Notes: generated by a model from the letters alone, not told the origin. Counted from the first letter of the stretch, positions 11,506 through 24,529 are shown. The stretch is DNA of 64,000 bases from Nothopassalora personata (GCA_033816765.1 CM066292.1:434001-498000); one strand, 5' to 3'. Program-made: numbers and translations.

Positions 11506-12049
11506 TAAGAGGCAGTTCTCTACCTATAAGAATAAGCGCATAGGCGACACCCGCGTACGCTTCGCCGGCGCCTCTACTACTGCTACCCCCTCCTCTACCG
11601 CCGCTACTACGTCCGTAGTTCTATAGTAAGAGTAGAATAGGGCCCTTAATAGGCTCTTCGAGCTCGGCCGTGCTATAAGTAATATACGTGTCGTATACGT
11701 GTCCTATGCTAACCGTAGTTATAGTTCCTATAGGCTAGAAACATCGATACTACTACGGCCGATAGGGCCTTCTTACTACTAGCCCTACGGGGCGAGTATA
11801 ATAAGGAGGATAATAAGGAGGATAATAACGAGTGATCGCGCGCTCCGCGTATGTTAGCCGCCTACTACGCGCCTATCTTCTATCTACGTAGCGCCGTAGT
11901 GCGCCTATAAAAGTTTATTTTTAAAATAAATACTCTTCTCTCTACTCTTCTCTCTCCTTACCTCCCTCTCTAATGTTATTACTATCGGGGGTGTTTACTC
12001 GACTAAGTAAGCGAGCCTTTTAGTCCGATAGAAGATACTATAGGTTAGT

Positions 12050-15000
12050 GTCTTCTATGCCAGTTATAGCTAAGTTTACTATCAGGGTAGAGGTCCTTAT
12101 ATCTAGCTACCGGAGGGTTAAGGCCTAACTGCATAACCTATGCCCTTATTTTAGCGCCTTATACTACCTTCGTAGGTACCTTATATTCGACTACTATACG
12201 CGTAGCCTTCGCGGATCCTTCCGCCGGCTTATACCGTCTTCGCTAACGCCTTATATTCGGCTACTATACGCGTAGCATTCGCGAGTCCTTATACTAGCTC
12301 CTAGCTATCGTACTCTTCTAGCTAGCCCTTCTATCGCACTAGGTACTACACTTTACCCTTATACTTACGCTTTCCTAGTACTGCCTCTACTTTATATTTC
12401 CCGTTCTTATTAGCGAGGGCTATAGTGCCTCTATCCTTCTCGCTACCCGCGTACGGCTCGAGGAGGGATATATAGAATACATTATAAATTCTTAAGTCGG
12501 CTAGTAGTACTAGGCAGTACGCCTACAAACCGATAGCGTCGACAATACGGTACGGTCTAATAAACTTCGGACCTATCTTCTTCTTCGGTAATACTAACCT
12601 TAGGTTCTTCGTAGATAATAAGACTATATCGCCTACGCGATAGCTCTTAGCCTTATGAGTCTTATTATAGTAGCGAGTCTAATCGGCTACTACGATTTCC
12701 TAACGCTTCGTAAGCGTAGCGCGCATCTCTCGCATACGGTTAACTAAGTCTACCGCTACTAGTACCTCCCCTTCCCGGATCTCGCATCGAGATCCTATAG
12801 GTGTTAGGGTAATCTTAGGTCTCTAACTATACGCTATCTCGAATAGGCTTATACGTAGCGTAGGGTAGACGCTATTATTATATATGAATTTAGTAACAGC
12901 TAGCTACTTAGCCTACTCTATCTAGTTCTCGCTACAGTAATAACGAAGGTACTGTTCTAAGGTTTAGTTTATCCTCTTAGTCTAGCCGTTAGTCTAAGGG
13001 TAGAAAGCTATAGATAGCTTACGGTTTACCTACGCCTCGAAGTAGAAGTCACTCTAGAACTTACTCGTAAACACTAACCCGCGGTCACTTACTATGCTCG
13101 CTAGCACACTATAATGCCGTACGACTTCGTCTCGTAAGATCCTCGTAAGCTACGCCGCTATATATGTCTTAGTCGTAGGAATATACAAGTTCATTTTAGA
13201 GTAGCGGTCGACGATTACTAGGATCGCATTATACACGCATTCTCCTCGCTTACTTAGCGGTAGGTCCGTAATGAAATCTATAGTGATTTCCTACTATAGA
13301 CCGTCTAGCCTAGGTAGTAGCTATAGCTCGCCGTAGGGTCGATAGCGCCTCGCCTTCGAGGTCTAATAAGCCCTATAGTTTCTAACATACTCCCTTACAT
13401 CCTTACTAAGTAATTCCTACTAGTAATAACGTCGTAGTAGCTCTTTAGTCTTTACCTTACTAAAGTGCCCTACTAGTAGGTCGTTATAATATATGTAGAG
13501 TAGCTATGCTCTTACTATATAGTCTTCGGGTACTATAATCGCGTTCCCGCGATAGACTAACCCGTCTTTTATATACTAGTCCTTAGCATCCCCTTCGCTA
13601 GGCGCCTACGATAAGTATACGACGTACCTCTCGTCTCTCCCCTATACGATTTTTATTAGTAGTGTAAGCAGTTTACCTAGGCCGCCCTACATTATTATAG
13701 CGCATACTCTTACTAGTAGCGATCGGGTCCCCTACGCCTCGTAGGCTACTACTGCTATTATCGTCGCCTTATCCTATATCTTCTCGTAGGTAGCGGTTAC
13801 GCGCCTTACTATAGGCTCGTCCTCTCTTAATAGGGATTCCTTCTAGAAAGATAGCTTACTTTATAGCGTAGGAAGCAAGTTTAACGTCTACTACGCTACG
13901 CGTACGTAGTTACTACGTCGCGATAGCGTATCGGCTAGGTTACTCTTCCCCGACCTATGCTCTACTACGAAGTCGAAAGGTTATAGAAACGTCGCCTATC
14001 GAGCTTACCTCCTATTTAGCTACTTTACTATTATAAAACCCTATAGGTTCGTATAGTCGACTAGTACCTAAACCGTATATAATGCGCCTTCGAGGTACGG
14101 TCGCTAATACTTAAATGCCTCTACTACTACTAGTAGCTCTTAGTTATAGGTCTTATAATTACACTCGGTAGGTACTATCTTACGAGAATAGAAGGTAATT
14201 AGATGCTACTTAGTCCTAAATAGCTAAGAGATAATACCTACAATCGTAAAACCTAAGGCATCCGTCTTAACCCTCGTACGTAACGAAGGATCGAAGTGCC
14301 TTAGGATAGGTACTCTAAGGAACCTAGCTTTTAGCCGTTAGAACGCTTACTCCTCGTAAGCGGACTACATAAGAGGCCCTTGCTTCTTACTATTCTTACA
14401 TCCCTTTAGTAGGTCTATTAATAGCTTCGTAATCCTCGAGTACCCTTCGATAAAGCGCCTATAGAAGTTATAGAATCCTAGGAAGGATTAAACCTTATAA
14501 AAACTTATAGGCGTAGGCCATTCCTCGATTGCGGCTACCCTACTCCTATCTATCGATACGCCTACGACACTTACGATAAATCCTAGAAACTCGGCATTCT
14601 CCTAGAAGAAGCTACACTTCTTTAGGTTCGTAAATAGGGCGAACTTTCGTAGCCTCTCTAGCACCGCGCGTACGGCTCGTACGTGCTCCTTACGCGTTAC
14701 GCTATAGATAAGGATGTCATCTAGGTAGACTACGTAGATGTTATCTACTAACCTAGTAAGGGCCTTATTAATGTACCCCTAAAAGGTAGCTAGTACGTTA
14801 GTTAACCTAAAAGGCATAACTAAGTACTCGTAGTAACCGTATCGCGTACGAAACGCAGTCTTCCACTCGTCTCCTCGCTTAATAGGAATACGGTAGTAGG
14901 CATCCTATAGGTCGATTGTAGTAAAGAGCCTAGCGCCCTATAGCCTATCTAAGGTCTTACTAATTAGGGGTAGTAGGTATCGGTTCTTTACTATAATCTT

Positions 15001-15700
15001 ATTTAGGCCTCTATAATCCACATAGAGCCTAAGAGTACTATTCTTCTTTAGTACGAATAGGATAGGCGCATCCGCCTCGCTTACGGATCGCCTAATCCAC
15101 CCCTTCTCCATTACTTACGCAAGGTACTCCTTTAAGGCCTCTAGCTTAGTTAAGGACTAGTAGTATAGCGGCTTAAAAGGGGGTTTCTTTCCTTTAACGA
15201 GATTAATCGTATACTTAACCCCGTCGGGCATCTTGCGCTTCGCCTACTTATTAGGTACGTATACATCTCGGAAGTCTATAAATTCTTTAGGCTACGAGGG
15301 GCCCTCTCCTTCGGGTACTACTATAGTAATAGCCCGAACACTTATCGTATAAACCTACTTTAAGCTCTCGAGATCCTTAAGGAACTCGCGTGCGTTACGC
15401 TACTAAATCGTAGGCGTCTCTATACCGTAGTACTACTAGTTATCCTTATCGGCCTTTACTATCCGATTACGATACCGCTAGGGTCTACCTAAAATGACTA
15501 ACGGCCTACCTATAGGCGCTACATAGTAGATAGCGTCGCTTACGCGCTCTACTCCTACATCGTTAGCTAGTCGTACGCGAACCGTATAGGCGCCGTAGTA
15601 ATACCCCTAGTCCTACGCGTACGACTCTAGATTTAGAAGCTTTACACTACTAATAGGCTACATCTAGTATCGGAGTATATACTCGTACGATACTAAGCTT
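12050..15700 (-). pseudogene. pol relic of family B
   Basis: Read on the minus strand: a protease-like region (about 15.7-15.4 kb), RT (about 15.3-14.4 kb) with an intact Y-L-D-D box near 14,720, RNase H (about 14.3-13.9 kb), and integrase (about 13.5-12.8 kb) with readable I-D-F and S-D-R-G core motifs. A C-terminal chromodomain-like part is at about 12.4-12.2 kb. Most stops are TAG in Trp or Gln positions. RT and integrase differ clearly from family A, so B is a separate chromovirus lineage. Confidence 0.82.
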
Positions 15701-15849
15701 AAATCTGTACCGTTATCTAGAAGAAACGTAGCCTCGCGAAAGCCCTTACGCGTCTCGACGGCGCCTCGTAAGTAACGCGCTAGACTCGTATCGACTTACC
15801 TTAAGGGGTCTATATAGAAACTCGGACTTAGGAGCGACCCTTACCTAGT

Positions 15850-17020
15850 CCTCTACCTTTTCCCTATTCGCCCTTCTTAGTTAAAGCCTCGACAGTTTCT
15901 AACCTACGAACCGCTTATGCGTCGCGGTCTTTCTATAGGTGTCTATTCCGGCACTCCGTCTTATAGTAAGTAACCCTTCCTACCGTAACCGTAGTACTCT
16001 ACTTTCGACTTCTAGCTAGTTAAAGACGAGCTACCGGCGTCTCGCTACTAACTCGCACCCGAGGCGCCCGGTACTTAACTCTACTTCTATTACTTTAGGC
16101 GATCGGCCCGCTTATGTACGCCCTTAGCTTTACGCTTACGACGTATATACTACCCGCGGTCGTGCCCTCCGCTACTACCTCGGCGCTCGGTGCTTTCGAT
16201 ACGCGAGGCTAGGACTACTAGGTCTTCTCTAGTCGTAGGGATATTATAGTAGCTAACGATAGCGGACCGTAAGCGAGGCGTAAGCTTCGCTAGTAGGTGC
16301 CGTATACGTTACGCTTCCGAGTAAATACCTAACTAGTCCTCTATAACATCTAGCTTAGTCGTAAACTACCGCGCTATCTAGTTATCCTTCTATCTCGCAA
16401 CCTCGTACTCTAATATAACGTTAAGTACGCGATTTATAGGATCGCCGTATACGTCTCGGTAGAACTCCTTAAAGTCCTAGTATGTATACCCTACGAGGTT
16501 AACGGCGCTATAGTTAGTATACTATTGCTCGCTTACCTCTCCGCTAAGGTACATAACCCTATATAGGACCTTTAATTCGTCTATCGCGTACATAGTACCT
16601 AAGAGGGCGAAGATAAGTAAGAGCTCCCGAAGGAATACCCTTACCTTCCTTATCGAATCCCCTCTAAAAGGCGTCGGCTCTTTTAGACGCGGTCGCGTCG
16701 TATGCGCTACGGCCGCGCCTCGTACTACAATATTATCGTTAGTAGTTATAGAGATAGAGGTAGGGGTTGTAGTAGGGAGGTGATCTTCTCTCCTCCCTCC
16801 TATACGCTCTAGAGGCGGTACGCTTATAGCGCGTAAGATCTCTAGCCGCTCGATCTCCCGCTATATCTCTTACTCTTTAATCTTAGCCCGTAAGGCCTCT
16901 CTTCTCGTAACTAAGGCTACACGACGCGCCTACTACTATACTCTAGGGCTTAGGGGCGGCGTCGGCGACTCGCCGTCGTATAAATCGCGATCGGGCTCTA
17001 TAGCGTGTATAGATTATAAC
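15850..17020 (-). pseudogene. gag relic of family B
   Basis: The minus-strand frame directly inside the 5' LTR. It has an acidic/Pro-rich N-terminus, a coiled-coil-like Arg/Glu-rich segment (about 16.9-16.8 kb), then a capsid-like helical domain (about 16.6-16.3 kb) ending in a basic, cysteine-bearing tail near 15.9 kb. Broken by TAG/TAA at Gln/Trp positions. Assigned by position and similarity in character to Retrotrans_gag-type proteins. Confidence 0.65.
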
Positions 17021-17038
17021 GAAGGGAAGCTTTAGAAC

Positions 17039-17236
17039 TATAAGGGCCGTAAGGCTATAAGGGGATGTCGTAGTATATAGCACGCCTACGATCTTCTAAT
17101 CGTAGATAAACTAAAGCTTACTTTCTTCTATCGACGCTATGCGCGTCTCCTAGTGTACGCATACGCGTCACGTGCGGCATGCTAAGCCGGGCATAGCCGT
17201 ATTACATGTAAGGGTTAGCTATAGGCTACCCTTACA
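17039..17236 (-). repeat. Family B 5' LTR
   Basis: 198 bp, from TATAAGGG (originally TG) to CCCTTACA. Its distal end holds an inverted repeat, TGTAAGGGT...ACCCTTACA. A fresh solo copy of the same LTR family is at 35374-35568. Confidence 0.88.
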
Positions 17237-19033
17237 CCTTTAGTCCTTATAAATATTTCGGAGGTAAAATTTCCGCTCGCTCCGGAATTGATTATAATTT
17301 TAGTTCTATAACTATTAACGATTACTTATATTCGGAAGACTACTTCTACTATTAGTAATACTTAAATCTTTTCTATATTATATAACTCCCTTTAGTTGCT
17401 TATTCCTAAGGAGTCGATCCTTTACCCTATTTATATATAAAACGTCGTACTTTTTGTCTTAAGGCCTCCGCCTAAACCTAGCGTAATCCTTCCTATATCT
17501 ATATCTATCTTTAGTAACGTTCCTAGATCTTCTACGTTTCTAAGTAGAGTACGCGTATATATTGTACTATATTACGTAGTTCGTTTAATATAAATATTCC
17601 TAACGGTATAATATATCTAGTATCTATAATTTAGCTTCCTATAGGTAGTCTTTTAATAACGGCGACTCCTAGATTTTTAGTTACTTCTATAAGTAGGTAG
17701 TTCTAAATCTATTGTCGTAGGCTATCAAGGACTTTATTAAAGTTAACGGGTTATAGTACTTATAGTCCGTTTACTTTCGGTAGGAATTCCTCGTACCTTC
17801 TTTATAGATAGATATTTACATTATATAGCTTCTTAGGTACGTCTATTATAAAGGTAAATAGTTTGTTATCGTCGTTAGTATCGCTCTCTTGTCCTTTAGA
17901 GGAATCTTCTTCGCTCGATTCTTCCGGATCCTAGTCTTCCTCGATAGTATCTAGCCCGGTAGTTTCTTAACTTTCTTCCTATAGTGCTAGTAACTATAAT
18001 CTATTCTACCCTAGGTCCTAGTTCTCCTTATTGCTTCTATTATTGTTAAAGTAGGATTTCTCTATATTTACTTCTTAGGGCGTAGCGTTTTACCTATACG
18101 TTGCTTCTAGGATTCCTCGTAGTTACTAAGACTAATACCCTACTCCTAATTTTACGGAGTAGTAAACTTAATACAAGTCTTAGTAATAGAATCGCTAATA
18201 AAGGCTTCTATAACTATTTCAAGATTTGGACTCGATCTCGTAGTCGACTCTTTATACTATTATCCTAAACGTCTAGTTCTACCTTTCGTATATATTAATT
18301 TAGCTAGTAACATTCTACTATCGTATATTTAACTAGTTACGTGTACTTCCTAGGCTTCTTTTGCTACTTTCTTTATAGGTTACTTTAAGCTCGTCGAGCT
18401 TATCGAGGGTATTCTTAATAGAGTCTTAGATTTATTAAAGCCTCCCTAGGATACTATTATCCTAGGTACATAATATATCGTATTCTAGTTCTTCGATAAT
18501 TTTGTCGCGCTACGCTTATATTTCTTCTTCCCTATCGTAGGCTCGTTCTAGGAGTCCGGTTCGTTAGATATTATTAAACTATTATAGGTAGTTCTTATAA
18601 CTATAGTATCCTCCTCGTCCTTATAAGAGGTCTATAAGAGGGATATTACTTCCGGTACTAACTCTCTCCGCTACTCCTTAAGTATAGTCGGTATTACCCG
18701 GTAATTTAACGATACTCTTAAGTTTACTAGTTCTTTATTATATTATATTTAATTGCTTACGGCGTACTATATTCTTTTTACCGTAGTAATCTCTTACTAT
18801 ATAGCCTTCTTTACTATAGGTATAGTAGGTAATACTTCCTTTTAAACTCTTAGGCCTCAACTTACCCCTATTTCTAATCTCACGACCTTTTTAGGTAACG
18901 TTAAGCTCTATCGGTTATAGTCCCTAGTATAGCGTATAGTTCTTAGGCTTATAGATATTATAAATAATATTAAAGCCTCTATTATTTTAATTGTCGTAGC
19001 CTAGTATATATCCGGCCTTTCTAGATATCTTAG
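17237..19033 (-). pseudogene. Copy A1 continued: protease to gag
   Basis: The minus-strand continuation of the element at 1-2384, aligned in reverse to copy A2 (about 4300-6200) and to 62.7-64.0 kb. It carries the region between protease and gag, including the D/E/S-rich linker near 17.9 kb and the zinc-knuckle area near 18.75 kb. It is strongly RIP-mutated, and is cut at 19033 by the Copia insertion. Confidence 0.82.
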
Positions 19034-19038
19034 AGTCG

Positions 19039-19285
19039 TGTTAAGATGTAGCATCTCAAGGGGAGCTAACAGTTAGGTTGTGATCTAATAGCCTAAGGCA
19101 TCTACGATGACTTAGCTTGTCGGAAGACACCTTCTCTCCCCTTTAGCTTAGATAGACATCTAACACAATTAACACATTGGTTCCTAATATATTGCTGCAT
19201 GCCCTATAGCTATTAGCTAGTTGAAGATTGATCTCTTACTCTACTCCGCTGCTAACTACGTATCCTGTTAGGTCTTAACTTAATA
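19039..19285 (+). repeat. 5' LTR of the Copia element
   Basis: Begins TGTTAAGATG and ends CTTAATA (TTAACA in the 3' LTR), 247 bp. Confidence 0.92.
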
Positions 19286-19310
19286 GGTTATGAGCCCGGG
19301 TTTGTGCAGG
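19286..19310 (+). promoter_or_regulatory. Primer-binding site of the Copia element
   Basis: GGTTATGAGCCCGGG follows the LTR directly. Its complement contains GGGCTCATAACC, the anticodon-loop region of initiator tRNA-Met (anticodon CAT). Priming by a 5' half of tRNA-iMet is established for Drosophila copia and yeast Ty5, so this is an expected Copia-type site. Confidence 0.75.
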
Positions 19311-19734
19311 AGTAAGAGCAACCTATATCAGTACAGGTTACTTGTATCCCTTACTATTATAGCAGAAAACATCTAGGAAGCAGAAGTCTACCCTATCTGT
19401 CCTATTAAGGAGCTTAGTTTAATACTAAGTAATAGGTAATCTAGAAAAGGACTCTATGCGGCTTACTATAAGCCAATACCTTAAAGACACTCTATAGGCA
19501 GAACTACATCGAGATACTATTAAGAAGGACTTTAAGTAAGTCATTTGGAACTCTACTAGGAGAGATAGACCTGTGTCCTAGCTCCGAGACTATACCGCTC
19601 TTTCTTTACCCTACTAAGCAGGCCTTAGTATCTACACCTACGAACCTTACTATTCTACACCAAAAGCCTTAGCAGGACCTAAGCCACGACTTTAAAGCAT
19701 ATATACCTTGTTTCATTACATTTAATTCATTATA

Positions 19735-20545
19735 GATTCATACTAAGAGAAAGGAGAAGAGAAGGGAACTAAAATCCCAATCCTTAGGAGAGACAATTAG
19801 AAGAGATAGTTCAACCTTTAGAGATATAAGATAGAGAGCTAGTTAGCATTCTTTACAATTGATAACCTGTTAGAAGTATTATTCAATAATATTAAGGGCA
19901 AGAACCTAAAACTCTAGGAAGAGACTAAGATTAAAGAGATTCTTAATACACTAACATAGACAAAACAAAATGCAGCTTACTGCTTTAGTATCCTAAGTAG
20001 GATTATAGAAGAAGATGAATTTGAGCTTAAGGGCTCTTACGAATCTAGAAAAGCTACTAAGATATAGGTGCATCTCTAGAACAAGTATAGCTAGGTGTTG
20101 CCAATCTATGTACATAAGCTCATAAAACAGTTTATAAACTTTAAGATAAGTGAAGAATTCACTATTAGATCTGCATAGGCACACCTAGTGTCTCTTAGAA
20201 GGAGGATTGCTAATGTTGACCTAGAGGGCCAGCACTATAGGAAAGCTAATGTAAGAATAACCTAGCTTTTAAGCTCACTGCCACCTAACTACTATGTAGC
20301 TAGGGATACTATTATAGCTTAGCTAAAGATAGATTATAAAAGGACCTTAAAGATCCTTAAGGCTTAAGAGGCTAGATTAAATCCCTCTAAGACTAAGTAT
20401 AGTATAGCAGCTACCTAGGTTAGGCCCTTAGGTTAGGCAAGATCACTTTCCTGCCTTCTCTATAAGAAGGACTATCTCATTAAGGACTGCCCTAGTCTCT
20501 CTAAGGCAAAGAACGTCCTTAGATCTTATTCCTAAGCACTATCCT
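19735..20545 (+). pseudogene. gag relic of the Copia element
   Basis: A frame of roughly 260 codons, interrupted almost only by TAG where Trp fits (for example the run of TAGs at 20066-20095). Helical UBN2-like gag features are visible. Near 20450-20490 a basic zinc-knuckle-like C-x2-C...C motif can be read. The frame otherwise flows without indels, so few changes separate it from an intact gene. Confidence 0.65.
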
Positions 20546-20849
20546 CCTAGAATGTAACATATATTAAGAAGAGAAGATCTCTACTACTATCTTTAAGAAG
20601 AACACTAAGAGAGAAGTCCTCTATAGAGGAACTTAAGAAGATAGTAAAGAAACTTAGCTCTAACATGCTGTTACTCTAGAAGAACTAGGCCTAGTCTCCT
20701 TCCTCTAAAACAAGGAAGACTAGGAAAGGTTTCTCTACCTAAGAGCTACCTAACTTATACAACTCATCCTAGAAGACAATGTCTAATAATAATAAGTATA
20801 ATAAAGTAGCTCACTTAACTACAGAAGTTTAAGGCAAGTTCCCCTTATT

Positions 20850-23800
20850 AGAGTAGTTACTTAATTCTTGTGCTTTATCCTATATAACTAACTAGAACTG
20901 CCTCTTTAGATCTATAACTCCCTTAATAAAGAAGAAATAGATCAAAGTAGGAGGTGGGCATTTGTTAGCCACTTATATTAGGACTATAGAGATAAGTAGG
21001 AGATCTAGTAGGAAAGTTGTTTTAGAAGATGTTCTGCTTATACCTAAGCTAGGGGTGAACCTAGTTTCTTAGAACTAGTTTAGTAAGCAGTTTAGTGTTC
21101 AACCTCCTTTATTTTCTCTTGTATCCCCCTCTAGCTAAACTATTGTCTAGACAAGGCTTCTTAGGGGGGTTCTATTCATTAATAAGATTTCTCCTCTACT
21201 ATAAGAAAGGGCACATCACTTATTATGTGCACTACTAATAGAGAATGCCTTTATAACTGCTAAATTAGAGACTAACCTAAGACAGTAGGAGCTTTAGCAT
21301 AGAAGATTTGCACACTTTAGGAAGAACTTGCTCTAGAATCTTTATAAGGTAATAGACTTAAAAGAACCTATTCCTATTCCTAGGGATGGCTTCTACTAGT
21401 GTAGAGTGTGTTTAATAGTAAAGATAAAGAAGTACAAAGGCAAAGTTACTAAGAGAAGACCTAAAAGACTTGCCCTTGTATCTATTAACATATATAGTCT
21501 ACTGCTAACATGAAGGCTAGGGTTCAAATACTAGCTTAAGATTGTTAATAACTTCTCTAGAAAAAAGTGGACCTGTCCTCTTAAGAAAAGAGAAGATGCT
21601 CTAGTTGCTCTCTAGAACTAGAAGATTAAGGCAGAGAGGAAATCATTAGTACAGTTGAAAGCAGTTAGGCTTAATAATATAAGGGAACTTATTGCATTAG
21701 TTAAGCAGTAGGAGAAGGATTTAGGAATTGGGCTAGAGTATACTAAGGCATACAACTCGCTCCAAAATAGACTAGTTAAAAGGTTAATACAAACCTTAGA
21801 AGACTCCATAAGGGCAATGCTTAAAGAGGCTAAGATGCTAATTGAATTCTAGCCTAAAGTACTAGAAGCCTAAACCTACATAAGGAACAAACTACTAAAT
21901 GGTCTAGACTATAATAGGTTTAAGGTTTCACTAGATAAAGCCTTTAATAGTATTAAGCCAACTATTAACCATTTGAAGGTTTAGGGATGCAAAGCTATTG
22001 TCTACATAGACACAAGATCCTAGCCTTAATAGGCAAGAAGTAATAAACTAATAAATAGAGGTAAAGAAGTAGTGTTTATTAGATACGTTAAAAACACAGC
22101 TAAGGCCTAGCTCTTTTAGGAACTAGACATAAAAGCTATGAAACAATACACACATATAGACTTCTTTAAGGACTAACCTAGAGGTAATATAGATCTTAAT
22201 GTTACAAAATTGAATCTATTAAGCAATGCACTAGCTAGGAGACCCTTAGGGAGGCTAAGGAAGGACATATCCTTAGAGCAACCTGTTTACTATTCAATTA
22301 TTTAGTAGAGCAGCCTAGTAACAGCCTAGCTAAGAAAGCTGTTTATATAACTTCCCTAGCCTCTAAAGAATATAGGGGAATTTTAGAAAATCGATAAGCT
22401 AATTAAGATAAGCTTACTAGATCTCTAGGAAAAGAATGTTACTAGGACATAAGTAACTACTCTTAGATTATCCCTTAGTAAGAGGAGGGCTAACTATAAT
22501 ATTAAGGGCTATAAATGAAAATAGAAAGCCCTAAGATCTATAGTCCCTATACCTAAACTAGCTACTAAAGTAGGAGAAGTAATAGACCTCTTAGAGAACC
22601 TTGCTGCTTACTACTAAGCTTTCTTTATAGCTATGCAATTAGTAGATGATTTAGTACTATAGGATAGTAAATTCCTAGAAGAAGTTAAGGAGATGGCCTT
22701 TATAGCAACTATAGAAGTTATTGCATACAAGCAAGAGATCCTAATTCTAAAGTCCTATAAGGATGCTATAAATAACAAGAAATAGGGACACCTTTAGAAG
22801 GAAGCAATCTAGAAGGAGCTAGATACTCTATAGAGCAACAACACCTAGGAGAATGCTGTTCCACTAAAAGGAGCAAACTTAGTTACGTTAAGATAGGTCT
22901 TTAATGTTAAAAGAAGCATTAGTAGAGCTATTAAAAAGTTCAAGGCTAGGCTAGTTACAAGGGGCTTTTCATAGAAGTTTAGTATTGACTTTATAGAGAC
23001 ATTTACGCCTATAGTTAGATAGGACACCCTTAGGATGTTTATAGCTATTGTGTGTAAGAGGGATCTCTATCTTTACTAAGTGGATGTGAACAATGCATTT
23101 ATAGAAAGCACCCTCTATAAAGACATCTTTATGTTACTACTACTAGGAGTTGAGCTTCTACTAAACATAGTGTTTAAGATCCTCAAAAGCTTATATAGAC
23201 TTAAGCAAGTAGCTAGAGATTAGAATCAACTCTATATGTTAAAGCTTAGAGAGATTAGATTCACACAGTTAGAGGTGGATCCATGCCTACTCATTTATAA
23301 GGAAAAAGAGATTATAATTCTTACATATGTAGATAACATTCTAATTGCTGCACTAAAGTTGACAGATGTTCTCTAGTTCAAAAGAGAACTTAGCAAAGTC
23401 TTTAAGATTAAAGATCTTAGTAAACCTAAAAAGATCCTTAGCATAAGAGTTATAAGGGATAGGAGGAGAGGAATCCTAAAACTTAACTAGGGACACTTTA
23501 TTAGGGACAACCTTGCTAAGATAGGGATAAACTATAAGAAGGCAGCACCTACACACTTACCTATAGATAGCTATAAGGCTCTTAAACCTTTAAGCCACAT
23601 AGATAAGAGGTATAACAAGGTAGAGTACTAGAGTATTAATAGTACATAGATGTAGCTAGCACAATTACAAGGCTAGACATTGCTTTTGCCCTAGGAAGGA
23701 TAAGCTCATTTGTAAGTGACCTATCTACCTACTATATAAAGTCTTTAAAGAAGATTACAAGATATCTAAGGTTATATCCTAATCTTGGCCTTGTCTTCTC

Positions 23801-24343
23801 TAGGCATAGAGAAGGATGCCTAGTTAGATACTATAACTCTAATTATATAATAGACAAAGTAGATAGAGTCTCTATCCTTAGGTATGTCTTCTTCCTCTAT
23901 AGGGCACTAGTCTCCTAGATAAGCAAGAAGTAAAAGTCTGTAGCAACATCTACAATAGAAGCTAAATACATAGCTATAAATGTATATGTAAAGCAATCCT
24001 AATTCCTAGCTTTACTGCTAAGGGAAATAGACTATCTAAAGTTAGTAGGAGACTATTCCTATTAACTAAGGATCACTAGAAACTAGGAGACTATATTAAG
24101 CTTAAGACTAGTCTAATTAAGAGGTGACAACTAAGCTGCCCTTACCCTAGTAAGGGATGCACATGTTTATAACAAGTTGAAGTATATTAACATTGCCTAT
24201 AATGGCTATTAGGAAACTTTAGTAGAGAAGGCTTATTACTGTTAAGTACACCCTAACATCTAAGATAGTTATAGATAGGTTCACAAAGCTAAATACTAGT
24301 CTACACTTCTAGAGGTTTATAAGCTAGCTTAACCTATTATAGA
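20850..24343 (+). pseudogene. pol relic of the Copia element (PR-IN-RT-RNase H)
   Basis: Protease region near 20.85-21.1 kb. Integrase about 21.2-22.1 kb, ending in the typical Copia G-C-K-A motif near 21,990. RT about 22.9-23.5 kb, where the YVDD box reads Y-V-D-N near 23,330 (GAC/GAT to AAC, a G-to-A change). RNase H about 23.9-24.3 kb with the S-T-x-E-A-K-Y motif near 23,955. Numerous TAG stops. The last codons and 3' UTR continue at 31388-31449 after the Gypsy C insertion. Confidence 0.8.
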
Positions 24344-24529
24344 TGTCACGGGGTGGCCTTGACCTTGGACCTTTCGCCGGCTTAACCGCGGACCTTCCGG
24401 ATCGGGTTAGCGCGGTTTGGCACGAGATCGACCTTGCTTCTCTCTTCTCTCTCGTTCTTAGACTCTTCGTAGATTGTATTATTCACGACTTGACTCCTAC
24501 ACTCTCCGGATCTCATATCGCCCGTGTCA
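24344..24529 (+). repeat. 5' LTR of Gypsy C
   Basis: 186 bp, TGTCACGGGG...CGTGTCA. It also carries a small terminal inverted repeat TGTCACG/CGTGTCA with one mismatch. Confidence 0.95.

Larger units (their letters stand above)
3330..11835 (+). pseudogene. Antisense accessory gene of family B, interrupted twice
   Basis: On the plus strand (opposite to family B gag-pol) one reading frame can be followed from about 3330 to 3634. It continues across the family A insertion (10637-10735) and across the SINE copy (11520-11835), ending at a TGA at 11833. Almost all internal stops are TAG/TAA at positions that read naturally as Gln. The predicted product is helical and coiled-coil-like, rich in Arg, Leu and Gln (for example around 3530-3630). 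Its acidic C-terminus repeats Asn-Lys-Glu-Asp. It sits between pol and the 3' LTR. No function is recognised. An upstream exon is possible, since the frame is closed by TGA just before 3330. That one frame survives two nested insertions argues strongly that it was a real gene. Confidence 0.6.
2385..17236 (-). mobile_element. Family B Ty3/Gypsy chromovirus, RIP-degraded, nested insertions
   Basis: The element is bounded by related LTRs (2385-2763 and 17039-17236), with TSD CCTTC at 2380-2384 and CCTTT at 17237-17241 (one C-to-T change). It is inserted in the protease region of copy A1; the two A1 flanks join to match the uninterrupted sequence near 62730. The coding strand is minus: 5' LTR at the right, gag about 17.0-15.9 kb, pol about 15.7-12.1 kb. 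A long 3' region then carries an antisense frame, and the 3' LTR is at the left. It was later hit by a plus-strand family A element, a SINE-like copy and a solo LTR. RIP is strong, but the polymerase YLDD motif can still be read. Confidence 0.88.
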
